Shown here piece by piece: positions 43,896-52,229 of a DNA stretch of 64,000 nt. The position numbers and the translations under genes are program-made. Position 1 is the first letter of the stretch. Every line of letters starts with the position of its first letter. This stretch comes from Paenibacillus gyeongsangnamensis (lineage in GTDB: Bacteria; Bacillota; Bacilli; Paenibacillales; NBRC-103111). Location of the stretch: assembly GCF_027533625.1 (NCBI RefSeq), contig NZ_JAQAGZ010000011.1, positions 62,001-126,000 of the forward strand, read 5' to 3'. A model generated the notes under the pieces. That model did no database searches. It saw only the letters and a program-made list of their open reading frames with translations, and had not been told where the DNA came from.

Positions 43896-44771
43896 TTATC
43901 CCTTAACCGCTCCGGCAGAGATGCCTTCTACGAAATGATCCTGAGCCAAGAAGTAAATGATGATCGTAGGAATGACGGCGGAAACGGCTGCCGCCATGAG
44001 CGGCCCGTACTCTGTGGCGTGCTCCGATTGAAAATGCTGCATCCCCAGCTGAAGGGTAAATAAATTGTCGGAATTCAAATAAATCAGCGGCCCTAAGAAA
44101 TCGTTCCACGCATGCATGAACGTAAAGATCGTCAAACTGGCAATCGCCGGTCGTGTTAAAGGCAGCATGATGCGAAAGTAAATTCCAAATTCGCTCAGTC
44201 CGTCAATTCTTGCCGCTTCCGACAGCTCTTCCGGAATCGACATGAAAAATTGCCGGAACAAAAACACGCCGAAAGGGCTGAATGCCCCGAGCAGAATTAA
44301 AGCCCAGTGCGAGTTAATCATGCCCAGCTGCTTCATCAGCAAAAACTGCGGGATCATCATCACCTGATACGGGATCATCATGGTGGCAACATAAAGGAAA
44401 AACAAGTTGTCCCGTTCGGGAAAACGAACCTTGGAAAAAGCGTACGCCGCCATCGAACAAGTTATAATTTGAAGAAGCGTCGTCGATACCGCGATCTTGA
44501 TCGTATTCATATAATAACTGAAGAATGGAAGCTTGACCCATACCTTCACATAGTTAGACCAATAGAACGTACTCGGAATCCAGCGAATAGGAAAACCGAA
44601 CACCTCCGCCTCCGATTTTAACGAGGCCGAGATCATCCAAATAAAAGGAACAACCATGGACAGCGATACGAAGATAATCAGAACATATAAGAGCGCTTTG
44701 CGAAGCGAGAACGGCATGCGAAACGGCTTTGGAGCAACTTGGGACTGCGATGCATGAACCATATTATTCAC
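43896..44771 (-). CDS. Carbohydrate ABC permease, MalG-like
   Basis: The 291-residue permease has six membrane helices, the EAA loop ELSEAARIDGLSEFGIYFRIMLPLTRP and the C-terminal QDHFVEGISAGAVKG block. It pairs with the MalF-like gene upstream. I chose a GTG seven bases after AAAGGAGG; a GTG seven codons upstream lacks a ribosome site. It belongs to the importer-sulfatase-GH88 operon, so the imported substrate is probably a sulfated unsaturated glycosaminoglycan disaccharide. Confidence 0.87.
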   Translation of the reverse strand: MNNMVHASQSQVAPKPFRMPFSLRKALLYVLIIFVSLSMVVPFIWMISASLKSEAEVFGFPIRWIPSTFYWSNYVKVWVKLPFFSYYMNTIKIAVSTTLLQIITCSMAAYAFSKVRFPERDNLFFLYVATMMIPYQVMMIPQFLLMKQLGMINSHWALILLGAFSPFGVFLFRQFFMSIPEELSEAARIDGLSEFGIYFRIMLPLTRPAIASLTIFTFMHAWNDFLGPLIYLNSDNLFTLQLGMQHFQSEHATEYGPLMAAAVSAVIPTIIIYFLAQDHFVEGISAGAVKG

Positions 44772-44796
44772 CTGATGTCCTCCTTTCTCCACATGA

Positions 44797-45690
44797 TTAT
44801 GAGTAATTCACCCATCGTTTTTGTCCTTTGAATTGAATCAGCGTAATAATCAAAATGATCGCGAACAGCACATAGGCCATGGCTGACGCATAGCCGTATT
44901 CATAGCGCTGAAAGGCTGTGTAATAGATGTCGTACACCAGCATATGGGTAGACCGTCCGGGACCTCCCTTGGTCATGACGTACACCAAATCGAACACTTT
45001 AAACGAGTTGATAATCCCGATAATAATCGTGAAGAAGATCACGGGCGAAAGCATCGGCAGCGTAACATTTTTGAATTGGGATAATTTTCCCGCCCCGTCG
45101 ATCTCCGACGCTTCATACAAGTCACTCGGAATGCCCTGCAGTCCGGTTAAATACAGAACCATGTAATAGCCGACCGAATGCCAAATGCTTACGATGATAA
45201 CGGATGGAAGCGCCCATTCCGAGGACGCAAGCCACGCCGGTGGATGCTCGATGCCAAGGCTCCGCAGCAATCCGTTAATCGGTCCCATCGTCGGATTGTA
45301 CAAGAGCTGCCATACAACCGCTACCGCAATGGTTGCCGTAATATGCGGCATGAAGATCGCCGTGCGGAAAATCTTGACGCCCCTGATTCCCTTGTTCAGC
45401 GCAACCGCCGCCAAAATGGCCAAAAGCAGCGTCAGCGGAACGGATACGACTGTCATAATCAGGCTGTTAAAGAGCGAAATGCGGAATGTTTCATCGCTCC
45501 ATAACCGGATGTAATTGGATAATCCGGCAAACTCCATTTGTCCGAATCCGTTCCAATCCGTGAAGCTCATACAGAACGAGGCGAGCACAGGGAAGCAAAT
45601 GAACAGAAGGAAACCAAGAATATTCGGAAGCAAAAAGGTATACCCTACCATTCGGCTGCGGGTAAAAAACGTTGGGGGCTTTCTCATCAT
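44797..45690 (-). CDS. Carbohydrate ABC permease, MalF-like
   Basis: The 297-residue permease has six membrane helices. YTFLLPNILGFLLFICFP starts helix 1, FMSFTDWNG-like sequence follows, and the EAA loop reads LYEASEIDGAGKLSQFKNVTLP. AGGAGTGA lies just before the tandem ATG start. It is separated from the upstream binding-protein gene by a strong mRNA hairpin, and from the MalG-like start by 25 bases. Confidence 0.87.
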   Translation of the reverse strand: MMRKPPTFFTRSRMVGYTFLLPNILGFLLFICFPVLASFCMSFTDWNGFGQMEFAGLSNYIRLWSDETFRISLFNSLIMTVVSVPLTLLLAILAAVALNKGIRGVKIFRTAIFMPHITATIAVAVVWQLLYNPTMGPINGLLRSLGIEHPPAWLASSEWALPSVIIVSIWHSVGYYMVLYLTGLQGIPSDLYEASEIDGAGKLSQFKNVTLPMLSPVIFFTIIIGIINSFKVFDLVYVMTKGGPGRSTHMLVYDIYYTAFQRYEYGYASAMAYVLFAIILIITLIQFKGQKRWVNYS

Positions 45691-45709
45691 GTCTCACTCC
45701 TATACAAAG

Positions 45710-45747
45710 GGGCACCCTTTGGGCACGTTTTAACCCAAGGGGCGCCC
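45710..45747 (-). promoter_or_regulatory. mRNA hairpin between binding-protein and permease genes
   Basis: GGGCGCCCCTTGGG and CCCAAAGGGTGCCC (minus strand) pair over 14 positions with one GU and one mismatch, around a 10-nt loop. It lies between the SBP stop and the permease ribosome site. No T run follows, so it should not terminate. Such hairpins protect the upstream mRNA and give more binding protein than permease. Confidence 0.6.
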
Positions 45748-45765
45748 GTTAGACTCCGAGATGAC

Positions 45766-47085
45766 TTATTTCTTCGACGCTTTGAAATCTTTGGCGTATT
45801 TGTCCGCCCATTCCTTTTGCACGCGTTCGCCGATCTTTTGGATCGCTTGGTCTACCGTTTCGGCCTTGGTCAAGGCCATCTCACCTTCTTGCTTATAGAC
45901 ATTGTTGACCAGGATATTTTTCACACCGGGAAGCAGCGGATACTCCGGATATTCCTTTTGCTCTACAAAGTAATGAATGTTTTTCGGCTTCATGCTGCCG
46001 TCGCCGATATACGCTTTACGAATTTCATCGTTCGTATAACCGGTCAAAAACCCTTTGGAAGCGAATATTTTTGCGCCCTTCGCCCCCGTCATGAACTGCA
46101 AGACCTTAAACGCCTCGTCCTTATGCTTGGAGTTTTTATTCAGCATGAGAGATACCGGGGTAGCAAGGCTTGTATTTGCAGGGACCCCGGGCGGATGCGG
46201 AACCGGAACGACGTCCCAGTCAAAGCTGATTTTCTTCTCTTGCTCCGCTTGTCTCAGCTGAGCCACGTGCCAGTCGCCGATCAGGTTCATCGCGACGTTT
46301 CCTTTTTGGAACGCGGAATTGTAATGAGCCGAGGTAGTTATTTGCTCCGCCCAAGACATAATGGAGCCGTCGTTTTCCATGTCCATCCGGAACTGAAGCG
46401 CTTTCTTGAACGGTGTTAAATCTTTATCGATAATGGATGCTCCCGTCTGTACGGCTTGCATATACCAGGTTTGCGCCCACGGATGGAGGAAGGCCCCGTA
46501 AATTTTATTTGCGCCCTCGCCTTTAGTCATTTTTTTCGCCTGCTCGCGGAATTCATCCCAGGTCATATCGGCTTTCGGATAAGGAACGTTCATTTGATCG
46601 AACAGCGTTTTGTTGTAATACAGCATCCAGTTGGATTTGCGGTAAGGTAATCCGTACGTTTTGTCATTGACCTTCAGGTTGTCATATAGCGGTCCGAAGC
46701 CGGAAACGTCCATATTGCTTTTCTTAATATAATCGTCGAGCGGCTCCAAAATGCCGGTATCCAAAAACACATCCATATTCCCGCCGATAAGGTCGATATC
46801 CTCGCCCGAAGATAATTGAAGGCGCAGCTTGTCATAGTACTGCTGCTGCGGAATGGTATCGATTTGAACATTGATGTTCGGGTTCTCTTTCTTGAATTCA
46901 TCCAATACCAATTTGAACGTATCCTGATCGTCCGGAAGGACCGTCATTTTCAAAGTCACAGGCTTATTGTCTCCCGATGAGGCGGCGCCGCTTCCTCCTT
47001 TGACTGCATCCTTCGTCGTGGCGCATCCAGTGGACAGACCTACCAGCAGCGTGCCTGCCAAGGAAAGGCTTATGATTTTTTTCAT
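45766..47085 (-). CDS. Sugar-binding lipoprotein of the sulfatase-GH88 importer
   Basis: The 439-residue family 1 solute-binding protein begins with a lipoprotein signal, MKKIISLSLAGTLLVGLSTGC cut short by the lipobox STGC near residue 21. The body has DQDTFKLVLDEFKKENPNI, LIGGNMDVFLDTG, YNKTLFDQMNVPYPKADMTW-type blocks and LNKNSKHKDEAFKVLQFM. AGGGTGA lies six bases before the ATG. It heads the leftward operon with MalF/MalG-like permeases, sulfatase and GH88. Upstream are a TATAAT and a cre-like box of the kind also found before the two-component genes. Confidence 0.88.
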   Translation of the reverse strand: MKKIISLSLAGTLLVGLSTGCATTKDAVKGGSGAASSGDNKPVTLKMTVLPDDQDTFKLVLDEFKKENPNINVQIDTIPQQQYYDKLRLQLSSGEDIDLIGGNMDVFLDTGILEPLDDYIKKSNMDVSGFGPLYDNLKVNDKTYGLPYRKSNWMLYYNKTLFDQMNVPYPKADMTWDEFREQAKKMTKGEGANKIYGAFLHPWAQTWYMQAVQTGASIIDKDLTPFKKALQFRMDMENDGSIMSWAEQITTSAHYNSAFQKGNVAMNLIGDWHVAQLRQAEQEKKISFDWDVVPVPHPPGVPANTSLATPVSLMLNKNSKHKDEAFKVLQFMTGAKGAKIFASKGFLTGYTNDEIRKAYIGDGSMKPKNIHYFVEQKEYPEYPLLPGVKNILVNNVYKQEGEMALTKAETVDQAIQKIGERVQKEWADKYAKDFKASKK

Positions 47086-47105
47086 TCTGCAATCACCCTT
47101 TTTGG

Positions 47106-47146
47106 TTGTTATGAATTGAATACGCTTTTACCGTGACTTCATTATA
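47106..47146 (-). promoter_or_regulatory. Promoter and cre-like box of the binding-protein operon
   Basis: On the minus strand TATAAT (47141-47146) is followed by AAAAGCGTATTCAA at the expected transcription start, a cre-like sequence with two mismatches. On the plus strand the same box reads TTGAATACGCTTTTA and extends left to TTGTTATGA. This longer string matches the sites before the response regulator and the histidine kinase. Confidence 0.5.
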
Positions 47147-47179
47147 CTTAGCGGTTGTCGAAACGTGTAGATGAAAGAT

Positions 47180-47550
47180 TTATTCCCCTGCGGCGGCCAA
47201 GAACCGCCACACGCTGTCCTGGTTACGGTACGGCGGCGGCAACCGCTTGAGCGAACACACGGCATTGGTGCTGAAATGAACCGGCTCCGCTTGAATTTTC
47301 TTCGCTTGCTTATTTACTCTTCCGCCAACGTAGTCCCAGTTTCCGCTCGCTTCGTTATAATAATACACGCCCAGCAAATTTTCATTTGCTCCATCGCGGT
47401 AAGGCATTGTGATAGTCATAGGCTGCTAGAAGGAGGATACTTTCCGTTCCTGCCCGTCCATGGCATGGGAAGCGTAAATTGGTACATGCTGCTCGCCTGC
47501 GCTGTTTTGGCGCTTCCGGCTTGGGCTGCCTGCGAAACGCCAGTCCGTTC
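47180..47550 (-). pseudogene. Fragment of an S-layer-type surface protein
   Basis: MTITMPYRDG, KLGVYYYNE-like LLGVYYYNEASGNWDYVGGR and VHFSTNAV match the segment that precedes SLH repeats in large Paenibacillus surface proteins, where it normally continues into a TFxDV SLH domain. Here it ends abruptly in LPPPYRNQD and a stop. Further upstream homologous-looking residues are in another frame. No start or ribosome site is evident. It lies between the binding-protein promoter and the response-regulator promoter and looks like a decayed insert. Confidence 0.55.
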
Positions 47551-47560
47551 CAGAAAAAAA

Positions 47561-47635
47561 GGGGAATATTTTATACCCCAATCATTTTTCATTTTACATC
47601 GCCTTATTGATTTGTTAAGATTTGAATACGCTTTA
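47561..47635 (+). promoter_or_regulatory. Response-regulator promoter with GGGGAAT palindrome and cre-like box
   Basis: The palindrome GGGGAATATTTTATACCCC (47561-47579) is followed by TTTACA (47593-47598), 17 bases, TAAGAT (47616-47621) and directly by TTGAATACGCTTTA (47622-47635). The same order, spacing of the promoter boxes and downstream box occur before the histidine kinase gene at 57756-57836. The palindrome is placed near -55, as for an activator site. Confidence 0.6.
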
Positions 47636-47670
47636 CCGGGAATGCGGGACAGATAGAAAGGGGCACGATC

Positions 47671-48357
47671 ATGACAGAACAAAAAATTCGCATCCTGATT
47701 GCAGACGATATGGAAGCCCATCGCCGAAGGCTGGAGCGTGCGATTTCCCTTAACAGCCAGATCGAGTGTGTAGCCATGGCATCTTCCGGCTATGAAACGA
47801 TGATGTATGCAGTCACTCATCAGCCCGATGTGATCTTAATGGACATCGAGATGGAGAGCCAGTACGCCGGCATTCATGCAGCCAAAGAAATCAACGAAAA
47901 ACTGCCCCATATTAAAATCATTGTACTGACTGTTCATAAGGACGATAACTTTATATTCTCAGCCTTTCAGACGGGCATTATTGACTATCTCTTAAAGAAT
48001 GCAACAAATGAAGAAATTATAGACGCCATCTTATCTGCATACCTTAATCGTTCGCCGATCCGGCCCATGATTGCGGAAAAAATAAGAGAAGAATTCGCGC
48101 GTGTCAAGCGAACGGAATCGAGCTTGCTTTTTGTGATCGGAATCATATCGGAACTGACCCCTAGCGAGCTGCAGGTGCTAAGGCAGCTTTGCGATGGAAA
48201 ATCCCGTAAGGTCATTGCCACAGAACGTTGCGTGGAATACGAGACGATCAAAAAGCAAATCAACAGCATCATTAAAAAGTTCAAAATGTCAAGTATCGCC
48301 GATGTCGTCCAATCCGTAAATGAACTACGCATTTTCGAGGTGCTGAAGAAGCTTTAA
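47671..48357 (+). CDS. Response regulator, NarL/LuxR-type output
   Basis: The 228-residue protein has a receiver domain with acidic pair ADD at residues 11-13, phosphoacceptor Asp58 in DVILMDIEM and the Lys region DYLLKNATNEEI. The C-terminal LuxR-type helix-turn-helix begins LTPSELQVLRQLCDGKSRKVIA near residue 168 and ends near 220. AAAGGGG precedes the ATG. No kinase gene is adjacent. The best partner is the histidine kinase at 57883, because the two genes share their upstream region. It probably controls the glycosaminoglycan locus in which both are embedded. Confidence 0.82.
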   Translation: MTEQKIRILIADDMEAHRRRLERAISLNSQIECVAMASSGYETMMYAVTHQPDVILMDIEMESQYAGIHAAKEINEKLPHIKIIVLTVHKDDNFIFSAFQTGIIDYLLKNATNEEIIDAILSAYLNRSPIRPMIAEKIREEFARVKRTESSLLFVIGIISELTPSELQVLRQLCDGKSRKVIATERCVEYETIKKQINSIIKKFKMSSIADVVQSVNELRIFEVLKKL

Positions 48358-48360
48358 GAA

Positions 48361-48397
48361 AAAGGCCACTCCTTCATATTCATACGGAGTGGCCTTT
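48361..48397. terminator. Terminator between convergent genes
   Basis: AAAGGCCACTCC and GGAGTGGCCTTT form a 12-bp perfect stem with a 13-nt loop. It lies between the response-regulator stop and the end of the LipO-like gene and may serve both strands. Confidence 0.75.
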
Positions 48398-48443
48398 CCC
48401 GTTTCAGCTCCCGGCGGCCTCGACTAGGCGAACGGCTTCCGGC

Positions 48444-50057
48444 TTATTTCGTCGCCTTATACCGATCGTACACCTGCTGGTAAATTTTCAACATTTTTTC
48501 GAGGCCCATGTCGTTCAGCTTCCTCACATAGTCGTCCCAATCTTTCTCGATGCCGCCGGACAACATCCATTTTGCATACATTTTGCTCACGTACGAATCG
48601 ATGTCGGTCAAGTAACGGGCAATTTGGTCGCTTTCTTCAGCCGTAAAATACGTTTTCGGGAACGCGTTGTCGACAAGATACTTTCCGTATACGTTATCAA
48701 CGTCGATCTTTGTGCGCATTTTGGATGGCGTCGGCACAACCATATCATTCACGGCCTTCGTCGTCGCCCACACCGAATACGCGGTAGGAGGCACCTTCTT
48801 GAAATCTTCATCATTTACGCCCTGTGGAGTCGGAATGGCGTCGTATTTGCCGTCGCTGCGCTCCTTCAGGCTATCGCCGCCGATGACTCCTCTGCTAAAC
48901 TGAAGCGAAATTTTCAGATCGTACATATAGTCGATCCAGCGGATCGTCGCTTCCGGATTTTTGTTGTTGCTCGTAATGGCGAACGAACCCCTAAGCAAAA
49001 TGCCATTCGCATAATCCGCCCAAACCGGCTCCTTGCCGTTAGGCCCTTTAAGCGGCGGCAGCGACACATAGTCCTGATTGGCCGGGTTCCAATCGAACGC
49101 GACGCCGACAACTCCTTTGCTCTCTTTGGCGGTAAGCACTTTGTTGTCTTGCGTAAAGCTTTCCGGATCGGCCAGCCCTTCGGCGAACAGCTTGTTGAAA
49201 TATTGGATCGCTTCCTTGTACTCCGGCTGTACGGCCGTGTAGATCACTTTGCCGTTCTCGACGGAAAGGTGGTTGTTGGCTGCCTTGTGCACATCGCGGT
49301 CCATACGGCCGAAAGCGCCGAACAGGGAATTGACGTCGCTGTTCCAGTTTTGCATGAACGAAAGCGGGATTTGATCCTTCTTATTGTTGCCGCCGAGATC
49401 GTTTTCTTTAAACGCTTTCAACGTTTTATACAGCTCGTCCGTCGTTGTCGGCATCGGCATTTTCAGCTCGTCGAGCCATTTTTTGTTGATGAACATCGTG
49501 GATTTCGTCCGCGAGTAGCCTTCGTCGATCGTCGGAAGCGAATAAATGTGCCCGTCCGGCGCGGTCAGCTGCTTTTTGTAAGTCGGATTGTCCTGCAGCA
49601 GCTTCTTAAGGTTGGGTGCATATTTGTCGATCAAGCCCTCTAGCGGAATGAGGATGCCTTGGGAGCCGTACTTCACGATATCCGTATCTTCGTTCAGTAT
49701 GCCGTGCGCATAGAACGCGTCGGGCAGCTCGCCGCCGGCGAACAGCAGGTTTTTCTTTTCCTGCCAGCTGCTTCCCGGCGTCAGATCCCAGTTGATATGG
49801 ATGTTCGTTTTGGCTTCGATATCCTGAAAAATTTTATAGTCGTTCAAATCTTTGCCTGAGGGCGGCTTAAACCCGGCAAAATTCAAGGTCAGCTTTTCTT
49901 TGGCGATCGGGAAGCCGGTCTCGTTCACATTCCCCTTCCCTGCCGAAGCTGGTTTACCGTTCCCCGTCGCAGCGTCTTTTCCCCCGCCGCAGCCTGCAAG
50001 TCCGATTGCCATCGTAAGGGTCAATCCCATTGTCATTATTGGCCACTTCTTGTGCAT
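48444..50057 (-). CDS. LipO-like sugar-binding lipoprotein of the chondroitinase locus
   Basis: The 537-residue lipoprotein has a lipobox GLAGC near residue 23 and the large LipO-type fold. The blocks are AGGELPDAFYAHG, PLEGLIDKYAPN, LTAPDGHIYSLP and FINKKWLDELKMP. It resembles binding proteins of GAG importers such as that described in Streptobacillus, also about 500 residues and linked with cytoplasmic UGL. It is the last gene of a run: lyase, regulator, two permeases, binding protein. AGAGGGG lies upstream of the ATG. Confidence 0.87.
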   Translation of the reverse strand: MHKKWPIMTMGLTLTMAIGLAGCGGGKDAATGNGKPASAGKGNVNETGFPIAKEKLTLNFAGFKPPSGKDLNDYKIFQDIEAKTNIHINWDLTPGSSWQEKKNLLFAGGELPDAFYAHGILNEDTDIVKYGSQGILIPLEGLIDKYAPNLKKLLQDNPTYKKQLTAPDGHIYSLPTIDEGYSRTKSTMFINKKWLDELKMPMPTTTDELYKTLKAFKENDLGGNNKKDQIPLSFMQNWNSDVNSLFGAFGRMDRDVHKAANNHLSVENGKVIYTAVQPEYKEAIQYFNKLFAEGLADPESFTQDNKVLTAKESKGVVGVAFDWNPANQDYVSLPPLKGPNGKEPVWADYANGILLRGSFAITSNNKNPEATIRWIDYMYDLKISLQFSRGVIGGDSLKERSDGKYDAIPTPQGVNDEDFKKVPPTAYSVWATTKAVNDMVVPTPSKMRTKIDVDNVYGKYLVDNAFPKTYFTAEESDQIARYLTDIDSYVSKMYAKWMLSGGIEKDWDDYVRKLNDMGLEKMLKIYQQVYDRYKATK

Positions 50058-50131
50058 TGCACTTTTCCCCTCTCTCTGTTCGACGCTTGTTTATAAAACC
50101 TGTTTCCTATGGCAAGCGGCGACCGCCGCAT

Positions 50132-51016
50132 TTACCCTTTGAGCGAGCCGACCAACACACCTCTAACGAAGAAGCGCTGCAGGAACGGGTACAAGATGAG
50201 CACCGGCAAGCTGGATACGATAATGATGCCGTATTTCATCAGCTCCATCTTTTTTTGCTGCTCCTGCGAGCCGTCGAGCATGTCCTGAAGGTCAGAGCCT
50301 TCGTTCATGATCAGGATATTCCGCAAAATGGTCTGCAGCGGCTGCATGCTGTTGCTTTTCAAATAAATGAGCGCCTGGAAATAGGAGTTCCAGTGGCCTA
50401 CCGCATAGAACAGCACCATAACCGCCACGATCGGCATCGCCAGCGGAATGGCGATTTTGAAAAAGAATTTCATGTTCGAGCATCCGTCCATTTGCGCCGA
50501 TTCGAGCAGCTCGCCCGGCACGTTGGACTGGAAAAACGTCCGCACGATGATGACGTTAAAGACAGAAACCGCATTCGGAATGATCATCGCCCATGTCGTA
50601 TTGAGCATGCCTAGGTCTTTGATGAGCAAATAGCTAGGAATGAGCCCGCCGCCGAAAAACATTGTAAACACGAGCAAAAACATGAACACGTTTCTTCCGA
50701 CCAGATCCGACCGAGACAGCACGTAGCCTGCTGTTATCGTGAGTGCGACGTTGATCGTCGTTCCCGTCACCGTGTACCATAAGGAGTTTTTGAAGCCAAG
50801 CCAAATGGATGGTTCGGCGAACAGTCTTTTGTACCCGTCCCAAGTAATCTTCTCGGGAAAGAATAACAGCTTTCCGGAATAGACCAGGTTCGGATCCGTT
50901 ATGGAAGCGGTCACGACAAAATAAAGCGGATATAGCACGAGTATTACCAAAATGGAAATGAGCGTATAGTTGCAAATGTCGAACAGGAGATCCGCCCTTG
51001 TTTTCGCCAGTTTCAT
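50132..51016 (-). CDS. Carbohydrate ABC permease, LplC-like
   Basis: The 294-residue permease has six membrane helices, the EAA loop ELLESAQMDGCSNMKFFFKIAIPLAMP and the end RFFVRGVLVGSLKG. GGGGAGAG lies five bases before the ATG. It follows the LplB-like gene by 12 bases. As in the other importers of this window, no ATPase is encoded here. Confidence 0.87.
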   Translation of the reverse strand: MKLAKTRADLLFDICNYTLISILVILVLYPLYFVVTASITDPNLVYSGKLLFFPEKITWDGYKRLFAEPSIWLGFKNSLWYTVTGTTINVALTITAGYVLSRSDLVGRNVFMFLLVFTMFFGGGLIPSYLLIKDLGMLNTTWAMIIPNAVSVFNVIIVRTFFQSNVPGELLESAQMDGCSNMKFFFKIAIPLAMPIVAVMVLFYAVGHWNSYFQALIYLKSNSMQPLQTILRNILIMNEGSDLQDMLDGSQEQQKKMELMKYGIIIVSSLPVLILYPFLQRFFVRGVLVGSLKG

Positions 51017-51028
51017 CGTCTCTCCCCT

Positions 51029-52009
51029 TTACCACAAGCTAGTCTGTTTTAACGATTTCGCGAGTTTGTTTACGCTGATTAACAAAATGAAGTTGATGAT
51101 GGTGTTGAACAGCCCGATCGCCGCAGCGTAACTGTACTGCGCCTGAACAAGTCCCGCTTTGTAGACGTATGTTTGAATCGTTTCGGACGAATCGACATTC
51201 AGCTGGTTTTGCATCAGGTACACTTTCTCGAAGCCGACGCTCATCATATGGCCCATGTTCATGATCAGCATAATGATGACGGTAGGCATGATCGACGGAA
51301 TGTCGATGTGAATGACGCGCTGCAGCTTCGATGCCCCGTCGACTGTCGCCGCTTCGTGCAGATCCGGATTGACTGCGGTCAGAGCGGCCAAATAAATGAT
51401 CGTTCCCCAGCCGATGCTCTGCCAGACGCCGGAAAAAACGAACACCGTTTTGAACCAATCTGCGCTTCCCATAAAGAAGATCGGCTTGATGCCGAACAGT
51501 CCGAGAAAGCTATTCACCGCGCCCGTTTTTGGAGAAAGCAGCAGGTAGACGATCCCGACAACGACAACGGTCGAGATGAAGTGCGGCGCATACGTAACCG
51601 TTTGCACGAATCGCTTGAAACGCTCGCTTGTCAATTGGTTGATCATGAGCGCAAGAATAATCGGCGCCGGGAACGCCACGAGAAGCTCATACAGACTGAT
51701 GCCGAGCGTGTTTCGAATAATCGTGAAGAGCTGATACGATTCGAAAAAGCGTTCGAAGTTGGCGAAGCCGACCCACGGACTTCCCGAAATGCCTTTGATC
51801 GGATTGAAATTTTTAAACGCAATTTGCAAACCGTACATCGGGACGTAGTGGAAAATAATAAAGTAGGCAAGCGTCGGCAAAAATAGCAAGTATAGATCGT
51901 AGTTGCGGACGATTCGCTTGATCTGTTTCGCAAATCCTGTTTTAGCCGCTTGCCGTCTGCCTTGTCCCGCCGCAAGTCCGGCTCCGGCCGTATTGATTTG
52001 TTGCGACAT
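51029..52009 (-). CDS. Carbohydrate ABC permease, LplB-like
   Basis: The 326-residue permease has a basic N-terminal tail, six membrane helices, FHYVPMYGLQIAFKNFNP and the EAA loop LHEAATVDGASKLQRVIHIDIP. The ATG is chosen because GGAGGTGA lies ten bases before it; the frame is open for 35 codons upstream without a ribosome site. A separate promoter with the same architecture as the lyase promoter lies about 85 bases upstream, so the importer can be induced apart from the regulator gene. Confidence 0.87.
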   Translation of the reverse strand: MSQQINTAGAGLAAGQGRRQAAKTGFAKQIKRIVRNYDLYLLFLPTLAYFIIFHYVPMYGLQIAFKNFNPIKGISGSPWVGFANFERFFESYQLFTIIRNTLGISLYELLVAFPAPIILALMINQLTSERFKRFVQTVTYAPHFISTVVVVGIVYLLLSPKTGAVNSFLGLFGIKPIFFMGSADWFKTVFVFSGVWQSIGWGTIIYLAALTAVNPDLHEAATVDGASKLQRVIHIDIPSIMPTVIIMLIMNMGHMMSVGFEKVYLMQNQLNVDSSETIQTYVYKAGLVQAQYSYAAAIGLFNTIINFILLISVNKLAKSLKQTSLW

Positions 52010-52091
52010 GTTCTTTTGTTCACCTCCGTAAGATGTCAGCCTCGTGTTGCAATCGCATTCATAATTATGTTGTAGCACCTCGCGGACTGCA

Positions 52092-52134
52092 GCGTATATA
52101 AGCGAAATCGCCACTCTGGATATGCGAAAATGAT
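52092..52134 (-). promoter_or_regulatory. Promoter of the LplB/LplC/LipO importer with regulator box
   Basis: On the plus strand GCGTATATA (from 52092) and ATATGCGAAA (from 52120) are 28 bases apart; the lyase promoter has GTGTATATA and ATATGCGAAA with exactly the same offset. Read on the minus strand, TTTCGCATAT lies upstream of a TATATA -10-like box. The upstream box is the probable site of the AraC-type regulator. Confidence 0.6.
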
Positions 52135-52229
52135 TATTCTCCTCCGTCTGGCGAGGAATCGGTCAAAATTGACATGCCGGATATGCCGATTTTGCGCAAT
52201 AATGCGCTCCCCCCGAGGAGGAGCGCATA

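Noticed and set aside
47416..47820. Minus-strand frame of 134 codons opposite the response-regulator start
   Set aside because: It overlaps a clear plus-strand gene and promoter; only its end touches the surface-protein remnant.
48624..49643. Plus-strand frame of 339 codons opposite the LipO-like gene
   Set aside because: Composition is typical of an antisense shadow; the minus strand encodes a clear lipoprotein.
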